Positions 53,724 to 64,000 of a DNA stretch of 64,000 nt are shown piece by piece (within the stretch, counting starts at the first letter, position 1; each line of letters starts with the position of its first letter). The notes beneath the pieces are model-generated. The model ran no database searches. It saw only the letters and a list, made by a program, of their open reading frames with translations, and was not told the origin of the DNA. The stretch is from Ancylostoma caninum. Taxonomy: Eukaryota > Nematoda > Chromadorea > Rhabditida > Ancylostomatidae. The stretch covers positions 1,798,001-1,862,000 of the forward strand of contig JBAJFG010000611.1 in the NCBI GenBank assembly GCA_037903475.1, in the 5' to 3' direction. Made by a program: the position numbers and the translations under genes.

Positions 53724-54465
53724 AGGAGTTCTCAACAACTATCAAGAGCAACTATTGTCCTACCTTTTGAGGCTCCGGGATAACTCCATTCTATCAAGAA
53801 TCATGGTAAAATGTTCGTAGTGCTGCCTTTCTATGGTCAGGCGACCACCAGTACTAAATACCTCTGGTATGTACCACTCGTTTTTCTTTCCTATTTCTGA
53901 GCAGATATGAGTTAAGAGAGCTAGTCACTCATACCAATCCAGAGAAGATCTTTGAGACTAGCACTTAGAGATTCTCATTTTCCGTTTTCCATGCATTCCT
54001 CTTCACGTCCACATTGGAGCTTCCGTTTTCCGTTCTACATTTCACGCGAGACACAGTGTACTCTGGTAGCTTAGAGAGTGCATCTGTAACTTTGTCTGCC
54101 ATTACGGCCTTAGCACTGTGTCGGCCAGCTGCTGAACACTGTTTCGAAAGGGCGCCACAGGATGCGTTTGATGAGAATTTTCACTAAATGGCAGTAGGAA
54201 AACATGTAAATGGAAGGAATAGCCTGATACATGTACATATCAGAACTCAGACAGAAAAGTGCAAAAATTGGATCGAATCAGCTGATCAGCCGCTCGCAGG
54301 CCCCGGCACGAGCCTGTATTAGGGTCGTAGCCAAAACGAAGCCCCCTTTGAAAAATGCAGATTTTACGAAGCCCTCTCTGAAAATAACAATAGAGAGAAG
54401 AGAATGACCGCATCCAATGATAGCAATTCTACAAGAATTCTCCGTGATTGCAATTAAAGCAATTA

Positions 54466-54691
54466 CTCAGACACTGGGTGCGGCCGGGCGTTCGCCGGCC
54501 AAGCGCCCGGCCGCGCCAGATCTGAAGAGAGAGCACACTCCAAGGAGAGGGTCTAGACGGTCCTATCGTAGCGGCCACAAAATCGCTGCGATACCACTTT
54601 CTGGACCCCCTCCTTGGAGTGTGCTCTCTCTTCGGATCTGGCGCGGCCGGGCGCTTGGCCGGCGAACGCCCGGCCGCACCCAGTGTCTGAG
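54466..54691. mobile_element. Long, G+C-rich hairpin MITE with TA target duplication (226 bp)
   Basis: The ends are CTCAGACACTGGGTGCGGCC and its exact inverse at the right end. The arms, each about 100 bp, are almost perfectly complementary, including GGGCGTTCGCCGGCC and GAGAGAGCACACTCC. TA flanks both sides. The internal loop is only a few bases around 54580. It has no coding content; the open frames on both strands mirror each other. Confidence 0.85.
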
Positions 54692-55186
54692 TAGTAGCAA
54701 TAAAAGGACGATAACCCTTTGTGAAACCACAAAACAACTGCAATAACCAGTGTAAACCGACAAAACATAACTATAATTCTTTACCAATAGCAACCAATGA
54801 ATGGTACATTCCACACTGCGGCAGAAATTATACTGACGGAATCAGGAAACGATAAGGTCGACAATGGTCGCCAAAAGCCGAACAGAACAACAAACTAATC
54901 GAGAATAAAGGAATAAAAACTCTGGGAAAAGTAGAGACCAAACTAATGACAGTAGCCTTCGTAGAAAAAAAAGGACCGAGGCTTTCAAAGGGGCTTTCAA
55001 ATGATTCCAATTCCCACGCTGGGTCGATTGGGTCGGCGTTCTGCTTTGGAGCGCGGCTAAACAGCTTGCCAATGTTCCTTGGAGCGAGCGGAGAAGGACA
55101 AATACTCGGAAGATAGGAGATGATAATTGATAGTATGTGAGGCGTATGAAAGCACATACCTTCCAAGTATAGGGTACATGGTAGGG

Positions 55187-55423
55187 CCCGAGAATGGGTC
55201 GCCAAATTTTCGAAATTACTTTACAATACAAATAAAAATCTTGTGTTAGTTAATTTTTAATTGTTTATTTTTATTATTATTTTTAATATAATTTTTATTT
55301 ATTGTTTATTATTATAATTAATATTATTATTAATTTTATTTTCCGTCTGGGTCCCCAAAACGGCGGAGAGCCCACTTTTCTTCCCACGCCCCCCCTCCCG
55401 CCCACTTTCTGCGTCCGCCACTG
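55187..55423 (+). mobile_element. 237-bp element, copy 1, with perfect 9-bp target duplication
   Basis: It starts GCCCGAGAATGGGTCGCC and ends GTCCGCCACTG. The middle is A+T-rich (ATTATTAATTT) and the right part G+C-rich. The flanks ATGGTAGGG (55178-55186 and 55424-55432) are identical. The two ends are not inverted repeats of each other, though CAGTGGCGG (the right end reversed) resembles hAT ends. A near-identical inverted copy lies at 63039. Confidence 0.75.
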
Positions 55424-56090
55424 ATGGTAGGGGGTCGAAAATAGGCTGGCCCCTTTACCGAGCATACAATTCCTGGATTCACATAAGTTTTGGGATCTGA
55501 CATCATACATTTATTTTGAGTGCTATGACGCTTCTTCACCCCAAATTTGGTGCCAATCGGTTGAGTCTCGACTCAACGGGAGAGCCTTGCAACCACTCAG
55601 ACTCAGAATGTGAGCGTATACTTTTCTAGTTCACATAAGTTTAGATTGTCTCTCCCAAAATCTTCTAGTGTTCCCTTAGTTGTTATCTCACTGAAGATTC
55701 CAGCTCAATCCATGCAGATTCCGCGGCGCAGGAGTCGTTTAAGTCCTCCGGATTATGGGAACCTGTAAATGATCTGCTCCAGTCGAACTTTTCAACATCG
55801 ATCGCCCGCAATTGCTCTGCTAAAGCTACGAGCAGTTCTTTTGCGAGCCTTTTTCGTCTTTCATCGCCTTTATCAACGCATTTCTTTTCTTTGGTCCAAC
55901 GAACACCTCAAAGTTTTTCTGGGGCTCGGCCCCGAACCCGTACGAAGCCCCTTTTGCTTTCCGACCCTTTTACGAAGCCGAGCTTGCCCACCGACAAGCT
56001 GCGCTGGGGCCTGGCCGCTCGATACCACGTCGCAGCCGCAATTGCAGACAATGTCGCACTCCTCAGTTTTGTATCAGACTACAGGGCATT

Positions 56091-56278
56091 CACCACGGAG
56101 TAAACATCGCATTGCAATACGCGCGCGAGCTGATCCATTCCATTAGATCAAATTCTCAATCGAAAGGCTACGTGCGAGTGGTTTTTAGCTGTTCGGACGC
56201 AGCCTTCGGTTGAGAATTTGATCTATTGGAATGGATCAGCTCGCGAGCATATTGCAACGCGATGTTTACTCCGAGGTG
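56091..56278. mobile_element. Foldback element (188 bp)
   Basis: CACCACGGAGTAAACATCGC at the left is nearly the inverse of the right end. The arms (ATTGCAATACGCGCGCGAG, GATCCATTCCA, GATCAAATTCTCAA) continue to a short loop near 56190. No clear target duplication. It lies about 670 bp before the mkk-4 start codon. Confidence 0.75.
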
Positions 56279-56934
56279 GATGTCCTGTATATGCTTACTC
56301 CGAGACTGAAGATCAGACAGGGACTGCCTGAGGAAGTAGGAAGCAACTGCCAAACGCAGATGATCATGCAAACAAGAACAAGCGGCGACTAACATGACCA
56401 AGCAGCATGTGTTAAGGTACTGTTCCGATTAAACAACCGAACAATTTTTGCACTAACCAATAACAAGAAGAGTTCGATTGTGTAGTGAGCGCATAAATTG
56501 TCATCATATAAATTTTGAAAGTTCCCGACATGATAGGGATTCCCTGGTCAAGAAGTGCCGTTGAATCCCATTCTGCACAAACACACAGATCAGGAAAAGT
56601 GCCAAAATGTGGTGGCTTATAATTGAAGGATCATTAATCCATTCTGTCCGAAATGAAGAGCTCCTGGGATTTTCTCCGGATTTTCTTGCGAGATGAGAAA
56701 CTGTGCTCTGATGAGAGAAACGTGCTCCGTCGCGAGGCTGCTGCCCTCCGTAATTGATTTTTTTGCAGTAACCACTCCGACTGAGATTCCCTTAACATTT
56801 ATGTGCAATTGTAGTGTTAATTATCCATTTCTTGGAGGCAAAATTAGCTATTTTAAGGGACGGTTCGGTCAGCGTTCAGCAGTGCTCAAGTGGTTCTGCG
56901 GCCGACGTTCCTAGTGTGGGTCAAATTTGTCGAC

Positions 56935-56940
56935 TTTTAG
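56935..56940 (+). promoter_or_regulatory. Acceptor 10 nt before the mkk-4 ATG, candidate spliced-leader site
   Basis: CTTTTAG ends at 56940, ten bases before the ATG at 56951, a usual arrangement for nematode trans-splicing. A cis-spliced upstream exon cannot be excluded. Confidence 0.45.
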
Positions 56941-56950
56941 CTTCATTCGG

Positions 56951-59900
56951 ATGGTGCATGTAGCCCATTCTCCCATGGTAAGTCTTGCTTTTTACTTTCT
57001 GTCTTACTGTTCATTACATTTGCACCGTAATGTTGGTCTTTCATGAAGAATAATTGTTTCAGAAAATGTTGGACGACGGCCGCCTTCCTCACCGCCCGCA
57101 GTTAGAGCTGAGTTTTACTCCACCGCAATATGAGAATGTTCTTCTGTAGGTTTCTCTCTAAATTTCTTCTCGTTTACTGTATTCATTTATGCCTCGTTTC
57201 ATTCACGTACTTTATCTTATTCCCGATTAGATTTTTGGCCGTGCTGAAGTCTTTTTCAAGTTTCTCCTTAAAATCGAGTAGAAATGCACGTTAATTTCAG
57301 TGAGATATGGGCAGAGACTCTGTTCAACAATCGTGAACAGTTTTCTTAGAGGAGATAACCGCTTCAGTAGTTGCTCCGTGACATTTTATGCTAGTTTGAA
57401 ATCACTGTGAGAGATTCACAATGACTTCAAACACTTCACTTTATTCTTCTCTTCTTTGAACTTCCTTTTCAGAACTACGCTGTCAACGGGTACGCTGAAG
57501 TTTCCCGGTGAAGAGAATGCTTACACCTTCACAGCATCCAATCTCAGGGATTGTGGCAAGATTGGTAGCGGAAATTTCGGATCTGTATACAAAATGATAC
57601 ATAATGAAAGTGGGAAAGAAATGGCTGTGAAGGTGCTGTATTATCCTCTTCAACTTTGCCTTGAAGTTTCTTAAGAAATTTGATCCTCATCTTTTCAGAG
57701 GATTCGTTGTAATAACATTAATAATCGTGAACAGGAGAAGATCATCCGCGAACATGATACGATAATGCGATCGGAGCAATGTCCAAACATAGTGAAATTT
57801 TTCGGTGCTATTTTACATGAGGTATGTATGCTCACTCTCTTTTTTCCTGTTTCCTTCCGTTTCTTTTCTGCATTCGATGGAGGTGTTCTCGCATCCTCAT
57901 AAAAGTTTTTCTTGGTTGGATTTAACCAGGATACTTTTTCTTTGTTTTATTTCTTCTTTTCATTTTGTATCATGCAGTGAGCAGCTTCCGGCTGCATGAT
58001 CTGTAGAGTTACGAAGTAGCGAAAAAAGTATATCAACCTCTTCTCAAAAAAGAATTGATAGGTTTTGTTGTGCGGTAATTGAGAACTCGAATTTTACTAT
58101 TCTCATCACTGACTTTTCCTCAGGATCAAATAGATTGCTGACTGTTTCAGGGTGACTGTTGGATATGCATGGAATTAATGGATATTTCTTTGGATATACT
58201 TTATAAAAGAGTTTATAATCTTCATCATGCACGGTTTGGTGAAAACGTTATTGGCCACATTGCAGTTTCAGTAAGTCTCGCTTCGAATTCATGTTTTTTT
58301 CTGTTTTCAGAATATGAACTCGATAAATAAGATTCCCCATTTATAGGTAATAGATGCGCTAGATTACTTGAAATGTCATCTTGAAATCATACACAGGGGT
58401 GAGTTTTACTAGGACAATTTTTTTTTGGTTTTATTTATAACTATATTCCCAACAGTTCTACTCGTATATCATCCCATATTTGGTAGTCTCAGCGTTTATA
58501 TGGTCTCCTTTTTTTATTGGCGATCTCTCTCACGCCTTCTCCATTTATTTCTTTTCATATTTAGATGTGAAACCGTCAAATATTCTCGTAAATAGATGTG
58601 GGATGGTGAAATTGTGCGATTTTGGTATCAGTGGGCAGCTGATTGATTCATTAGCCAAAACTCACGATGCTGGGTGTCAGCCATACCTTGCGGTTAGTTG
58701 TTTTTTGTGTAGCTTTTTTACTAGTAACACTTGGTACAAGGAAACCACTCCTCCAATTGTTGTAAGGGGTCATGTTCAAGCGGGAAATTCACTCTTTTCG
58801 TAGTGCATACCGTTCTTTCTACGTGAACGATACCATGCCTGCGAGCATGCCTGACGTCGACATCAGTTGTAGTCTTTGATTTTCTGGTTTTGATGTGTTC
58901 CAATGTAGTTTATTTCAGCCGGAGCGCTTATCTCATTACGGCAAAAAGTATGATATTCGGTCAGATATATGGTCGCTCGGAATCACATTGGTATGTTTGT
59001 TGTGGTTCAGACTCATGCGTTCTTTCACCTCAGAACGTTTCCTTTTGAGCTGTTTTAACGCATGAGATTATATTGTAGCAGATTCTGACTTCAAGAAAGA
59101 TTTGAAATCAAATGATTCTGACTTCAAGAAAGATTTGAAATCAAATCTTTTGCTAATTTAACGGAAATGAACTGGTTATAATAATGGTTATGATAAGTTT
59201 TTTAATCTGTAAATCTAACATGTTGATTTGTTGAGGGGAAACATTCAAGAGGAAAAAAGAAAGAAGGCTCAACTTCTGTTTCGTATTGTGCTCTTATACG
59301 GAAGTTGGGCCATGAAGCATAACTTCCATGAATGTTCCTTTTAAATTCACGAATTATTCCAGTACGAAATTGCCACCGGCGAATTCCCGTACCCTCCTTG
59401 GAACTCAGTGTTCGACCAGCTCAGCGCTGTTGTACAAGGGGATCCTCCTATGTTGGATGTAAATGAACAGTTTTCGCGCAGTTTTGTCACATTCGTTAGC
59501 AAGTGGTGGGTGAATTTTTCTTGTTCCTTCCAGATTTCCGAAATTCAATTGGACTTATCCTTTTAGTTTAACGAAAGATTGTAAAGAACGCCCAAAATAT
59601 CAAGCGTTGAAAAAGGAGGAGTTCTATCAAATGTGAGTTTCCTGTTTAATCGCAATTAGTATGCAGGGTCAAGCGTACAATGGTAATTTACCAAGGGGTC
59701 GCCTGAACAGAGCAGTATGATAACAGCATTGTAGGGAAGTTCGTTTTTCACCAGCAACCTCTTAGCTCGATTGCTCGCGAGGATGGTAGTTTTGCAAACA
59801 CTTCAACACACTTCTTTTTCTTTCAGAACCATGAATAATAAGTGTAAAATCCCTGGTAATACTTTCTTTTTAAGCTTGGGCGTTTTATTTGGCTGTAAAT

Positions 59901-61232
59901 CGACTCCTGTTGTCCAGTAAATATGTAGCTCAGAAAGCAATTTCGTGGATGGTGTCCTATGACCTCTGGACATCGTATGGTGCTCCGAAGCGATGGAGGC
60001 AGTTTCCCAGAATCAAACTTTATAAGGGTGCGAAATCCCACGGCTTCTCGTTTATTGGAAATTTTTTATAGCGTTAAAACCACATAAGACATGACCCCGA
60101 AATTTTTCTAATTTAATGTACGTTGACACTCAGTGACTGACCAATTCAGAAGCTCCTATAAAAAAACAACCTCTAATGCGTTGAAACTGCTCCCTCATAC
60201 AAAGTAACTATGAAGTTATTCGCCTCAGATTGACATCACATTCTTGAACTTGCCAAAAATTAGGGTTTTTTTCATGGCTTTTTTTTCAACACATGTTTAG
60301 AAGCTTAAGAAACTTTGAATGTGTTTCTTAAGGAGGAAGTCGAGCTCTAGATCCTTGTAAAATTTCAGCTTTTAAAGTTTCCTGGGAAGAGTTTCATTCT
60401 GTTGGTAAACCGATGGTGAACCGTTGGTAAAAATGGCGATTTTCCCATCTATTTACCAACAAATTTCCACCCAGATTTAATCCTGATAAACCAAATTTCC
60501 AAGAATAACTAGGTGTGCATCAGCAAGCGCAAATCTTCCTGGTAGCAGAGCAACTTAAGCCATTTTCCATGGTCACGCGCCAGGCCTTTTTAAACTCTTG
60601 ACAAACAACCATACATCAGCACGTGTACGATTCTAATTCTGAATGCAAGAACACCACTCACGCGCGACGTTCACAGCTCAAAAAAGGTCTTGATAATTAG
60701 TTTCTGTTCATACACATAGATATTTGATGACCGCGACTGCTCCACATGCATTTTTCCATTTTGCAAAAATTAGTCTCCGGCGGGGATCGAACCGAACCCT
60801 GGACCTGTTTGAACATGAATACGACTTCTGCGTCACTCCAGTTGCTTATAATTAGTGTGTAGACATACGTGGCATAGAGATGTGCGACAACTGACTGGTT
60901 GTTTCATTGATAAAACTTGAAATTCAAAAAGAAAAATTAAAAATTGAAAAGTGAAAAATCAATTTTGAAAAATACTTGAAATGTTCCGAAGGGGGGGGGG
61001 GCATCTTTCCGTCTACAAGAAGGGTCGCTTCGGGGTCGAATTTTTACCAACACTACGCTTGTCCCTGTTAGTGTGTCTTTGGAGCTTTCTCTGTGGTAAT
61101 TTTAAGTGGATTTTATCTTAAATATTTTCTTTTAGGCATGCAGTTCCCGGTCCTCTTATCGATACTGCACGTGAATTCCTCAAATACTATACGTTAGATT
61201 ATTTGGAGAGTACAGACAATAGTGGAATGTAA
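56951..61232 (+). CDS. mkk-4: MAP kinase kinase 4 (MAP2K4/MKK4 family)
   Basis: Dual-specificity kinase that activates JNK/p38-type MAP kinases; in C. elegans MKK-4 acts below the DLK-1 kinase in synapse and axon-regeneration signalling. Exons: 56951-56977, 57063-57145, 57473-57632, 57699-57821, 58151-58270, 58347-58398, 58565-58692, 58919-58990, 59363-59505, 59567-59632, 61136-61232; all phases agree, 356 residues, near the usual family length. Motifs in order: [11 protein letters not shown] (P-loop), MAVK (ATP Lys), [11 protein letters not shown] (hinge), [12 protein letters not shown] (catalytic loop), [10 protein letters not shown] with SLAKT (the two activation-loop phospho-sites Ser and Thr kept), [34 protein letters not shown], and the C-lobe ERPKYQ. 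The short N-terminus has no obvious docking site. The last intron is 1.5 kb and holds a tRNA-derived repeat. Confidence 0.96.
59081..59146. repeat. Perfect tandem duplication (2 x 33 bp)
   Basis: The unit beginning GATTCTGACTTCAAGAAAG occurs twice back to back without differences, in mkk-4 intron 8. A recent slippage or repair duplication, or an assembly artefact. Confidence 0.9.
60770..60846 (-). repeat. tRNA-derived repeat (SINE-like) or tRNA pseudogene
   Basis: On the minus strand, a B-box GGTTCGATCCCCGCC lies at 60793-60779. An A-box-like GGAGTGACGCAGAAG lies at 60839-60825, about 46 bp upstream, as in tRNAs. The would-be acceptor arms do not pair, so it is not a working tRNA. It lies in the last mkk-4 intron. 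Confidence 0.55.
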
Positions 61233-61638
61233 ATATGTGATTAGACCGTAGGGCATCTCCTACTTGCGACAACACACACTGATCTCTATCATTCATTGTA
61301 CGCCGGTCGATATTTAAGGGAAAATATCTTTCTTGTGCTACTTTGTCCCACGTTAAAATGAAGTGCCCACACTCCCTATCGCCCTTTTGTTAGATGTCGA
61401 ATTGCCGTTGTTATAGTGTAGACTGATTTTGTTGTAAATCTGACATTGTATATCTCTCATTCACCCACTGAGTTCTCACTCCTGTGTTGGAGGGTGTTGT
61501 TGTGATCGTTGTAACTTGTCAGCTTGTAAATCTCTAGACAGGAGCTATACTTCATATTGCGATACATTTGTGATGCAGATTGTGCTTGTTTTCTGACGCT
61601 GCTTCCATGGACAGTGACTCTTCTGTGTTCTGTTGGCG

Positions 61639-61752
61639 ATGTCGGATTCGAGTCATAAAGACACTAAAGGTAAAGGTGTTAACTATGATGTGTGGGGGCG
61701 TGTGGTGGGAGATGAGAACGTAGACTGTGAAATAACAGCGTGTTCTCTTCAG
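61639..61752 (+). other. Candidate first exon of an unrecognised gene
   Basis: An ATG opens a frame with protein-like composition (MSDSSHKDTKGKGVNYDVWG … DENVDCEITACSLQ). It ends exactly at a CAG|GTATAT donor; unspliced, it stops at 61875. It lies about 400 bp after the mkk-4 stop on the same strand. No following exon was found in the window. Confidence 0.3.
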
Positions 61753-62838
61753 GTATATAGGGCACGCCTATCTGTTCATGATCTTGCCGATGATAAATTT
61801 CTGCGGTTCCGCATTGTTGCCATTATTAGTCATGAAACGATACACGAAGGAACGAAGCCTCATTATGGTGAATAATTGATAACAAAAGCACAACGATGAC
61901 ATCAATAACAGAACACCCAGAAATGGCTTCCGGGATGTTGCTATATATCGCCGTCCATGAGGGATTTGTGAAGTGTGTTCAGACTAGCAGAAAGCTTGAA
62001 CCGCGGCTGATCCGCTGTTCAGGTCATTTCAGTTTGGAAACTAACCTAAACTGCTCAGTAAAGAACCAGCTGTATACATTAGTCATTTCTCTCCATTTTG
62101 CAGTCAAACATCTTGTCACCAAATTACGAAATTTTCGGAGGGAACGACTCCAGAATTTGGGTTTAATGAAAGAAAAATCAAAAGCTTTTAAATCTCCTCA
62201 CAGTCGTTGTTGTCTTTCGTCTAACTACAGTGTGGGCCAAAAACAATGCTTGTTTCTCCTCTAAAGAAAATAGTTTTGCCTTGAAATTAAATTCGGTTGA
62301 GACGTCCTTTCGCAACGTTTTAGCGGAACAGTGCTCCGGCCCACAAGTCATGCTTGATGCAGGACTCAGCCAAAAATATATTTTACATACTACTGGTTTC
62401 ATCGAGCAACCACCCATTACCTTGAGTTCCAATCAGTAGGATTAATAGGTTTTCGTGACACCCAAGGCCAGGGCTTGTTACCTTTGCTGAATTTGAATCA
62501 GTTGGGTGAGCACTTTGAAAAATGTTCGATGACGCGAAACACAACCACTTGCGCTTCACTCAGCATCTTGGCTCCTGTGTCGGAGTTGACAGGAATATCT
62601 GGAGATGAAAGGTTGCCTTATGTTAAATATGACCTAGTCAACATAAATCCAACAACTATGTTTCAAATTTCACACTAATTATTTTTTGATGTACCCTTTT
62701 CTGTGTTACCGGATTTGTGGCCCATTCTGTAGTCTTACAATTGCGGATGTAGCAAAGGCTTTTTCCTATCTCTGCGGCTTCGGGCAGTGATGCTGCTCGT
62801 CTTTGCTCGAGGTTTTCTTCCATCGCTTCCCTGCACAG

Positions 62839-63038
62839 CAGGGATGAGCGAATACGAGATTTTCTACAATCCTGAAGACGGTGCGGATAACGGACACGCC
62901 AAAAAAGACAGGAGAACGGATACCGGATAAACGATAACGGATAAATGTTCGACAACGAATGAGTTACCAAACACAACAACCGTTTGATAACGTCCATTTC
63001 CGACAAAGTATCGTGTTAGATAACGGATAGTTTCACAT
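62839..63038. mobile_element. hAT-type element end, interrupted by another insertion
   Basis: It starts CAGGGATGAGCGAATACG, matching the end of the MITE at 33465. Several GATAACGGATA words follow. The element at 63039 interrupts it, and GTTAGATAACGGAT…TTTCACAT resumes at about 63313. The right terminus was not found. Confidence 0.45.
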
Positions 63039-63277
63039 CAGTGGCGGACGCAGAAAGTGGGCGGGAGGGGGGGGCGTGGGAAGAAAAGTGGGGTCTCCGC
63101 CGTTTTGGGGACCCAGACGGAAAATAAAATTAATAATAATATTAATTATAATAATAAACAATAAATAAAAAATATATTAAAAATAATAATAAAATTAAAC
63201 AATTAAAAATAAACTAACACAAGATTTTTATTTGTATTGTAAAGTAATTTCGAAAATTTGGCGACCCATTCTCGGGG
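63039..63277 (-). mobile_element. 237-bp element, copy 2 (inverted relative to copy 1)
   Basis: Read on the minus strand it matches 55187-55423 almost base for base, from GTCCGCCACTG back to GAGAATGGGTCGCC. On both sides lies a 24-bp direct repeat, GTTAGATAACGGATRG plus TTTCACAT (63015-63038 and about 63313-63336). The distal end runs into a G/C homopolymer. Confidence 0.75.
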
Positions 63278-63308
63278 GGGGGCGCGCCCCCCCCCCCCCC
63301 CCCCCCCC
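63274..63308. repeat. G9-CGCG-C22 homopolymer block
   Basis: Nine Gs, CGCG, then 22 Cs, exactly at the end of the copy-2 element. This may be a genuine expansion of the element's GGGC/GCCC terminus or a sequencing/assembly fault. Confidence 0.85.
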
Positions 63309-64000
63309 TCATGTTAGATAACGGATGGTTTCACATGTATGCTACAAGACACCACCTTCTACAATACTAAAAATGATGGAGGAGAAATACGACACGAATG
63401 TTGTGAAGGGAAATTAGGACGAATTCTTGACCTCGATAATCATTGAAATTCGCTGTTCTCAAGACGACGTTGGCCATGGCGTTGTTTTAAAGAGGTGTAG
63501 GTATAGCACTTAGAATTGCCATGAAAACAACAGTTCGGAGTGGTATTTGAATGTTCGATAATTTGACTGGTATATCAGTTGCTTGAGATGTCCACGACAT
63601 TTTCAAGACAAAGGTTTCCATAACAAGGGCTGGCGCTTCCAAAGTTTCGTTCCCAATCCCACTGACGATTACTCGATTTTTTGGGTGCCCTCACATAAGT
63701 CAGTCACTCAGTCAGTTCATATTTCTTTCGCGGAATTCTTGTGAAATTCCTGGTACTGACTATTATGGTCGTATGAAGTCATAAAGGCTATTTGGTTAAT
63801 AGATTCGAAAATAGAAACAGTAGAGTTCATTGTCGGGTTAAAATGAACCACACGAGGAAGAGGTGCTGCTCATCGATGAGCTGAGAGGGCATCAATTTTA
63901 ATGTTGTTAATGGTCACATCACTAGGCAACGTTGTTGATAATCTTACATGTAGATAAGTTCCTCGATTGTTGCCTCACATTGTCGGTCAACCCAGGGAAC

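Larger units (their letters stand above)
53724..56950. other. Region upstream of mkk-4, rich in compact mobile elements
   Basis: It lies between the Penelope-like remnant and the mkk-4 start. It holds the elements at 54466, 55187 and 56091. Several ACGAAGCCCC-type words recur near 54.34-54.38 and 55.95-55.98 kb, suggesting related repeat fragments. The open frames near 54.8-55.2 kb and 55.8-56.1 kb have no recognisable domain. The mkk-4 promoter should lie in 56.3-56.9 kb. Confidence 0.5.
61233..64000. other. Downstream of mkk-4: 3' flank and repeats
   Basis: The first ~400 bp are the mkk-4 3' UTR and spacer; no strong poly(A) signal was chosen. A possible start exon lies at 61639, a hAT-type end with GATAACGGATA repeats at 62839, and an inverted copy of the 55-kb element at 63039. 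Open frames at 61.9-62.7 kb have no recognisable domain, and 63.4-64.0 kb shows nothing recognisable. Confidence 0.5.

Noticed and set aside
54417..54814. Four overlapping frames of 71-109 codons
   Set aside because: All are produced by the palindromic hairpin element; the peptide runs are the same on both strands.
55769..56146. 125-codon plus-strand frame
   Set aside because: It runs into the foldback element at 56091, has no domain, and a second frame is open over the same bases.
60770..60846. Functional tRNA gene
   Set aside because: B-box and A-box-like sequences are present, but the acceptor arms do not pair and no clear anticodon arm forms.

Overview
This is eukaryotic, A+T-rich nuclear DNA. 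The genes have many small exons, a mix of very short introns (59-75 bp) and kilobase introns, and TTTCAG/TTTTAG acceptors. The readable proteins are closest to nematode and general animal families (GRK4/5/6 kinase, MKK4 kinase, Ecdysoneless, NELL-like). Many foldback elements fill the introns. My inference is a clade V parasitic nematode, perhaps of the hookworm/strongylid type; the species cannot be settled from the sequence alone. No single open reading frame covers any gene, so models were built exon by exon from conserved protein motifs and matching splice phase.

Layout. (1) 17-3720, minus: the first ten coding exons of a G protein-coupled receptor kinase (grk-1 type); the rest lies beyond the left edge. 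(2) 3721-5833: a head-to-head intergenic region with a G+C-rich, CpG-dense block next to the grk-1 start. (3) 5834 to about 13.7 kb, plus: an Ecdysoneless (ECD/SGT1) homologue, with its C-terminal part uncertain. (4) 13.7-19.4 kb: no convincing gene. (5) 19408-23581, plus: an unrecognised protein with a Ser/acidic N-terminus, a basic segment, a Cys cluster and an acidic tail. (6) 23.6-27.9 kb: repeats, including a degenerate tandem array and a possible solo LTR. (7) 27910-35812, minus: a NELL-like secreted protein (laminin-G/TSPN, VWC, EGF); both gene ends are missing from my model. Its introns hold a 1.2-kb Mutator-like non-autonomous element and a hAT-type MITE, each with target-site duplications. 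(8) 35.8-53.2 kb: about 17 kb with repeats and a few weak coding-like segments. (9) 53.2-53.7 kb: the GIY-YIG end of a Penelope-like retroelement followed by a decayed hammerhead-like motif. (10) 54.4-56.3 kb: three compact mobile elements. (11) 56951-61232, plus: a complete MKK-4 (MAP2K4) gene of 11 coding exons. (12) 61.2-64 kb: repeats, including an inverted second copy of the element found upstream of mkk-4.

Functionally, two signalling kinases (receptor desensitisation; p38/JNK stress and axon signalling), a splicing/chaperone-adaptor type protein and a secreted neural-type glycoprotein are simply neighbours; I see no operon or pathway cluster. I did not find a clearly new biological system. 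The least explained items are the Mutator-like element with TTCGAA/ATTCATTCATTCGG subterminal arrays, the unrecognised Cys-cluster gene, the near-identical inverted repeats flanking mkk-4, and a VWC-like reading frame on the strand opposite the NELL-like gene.
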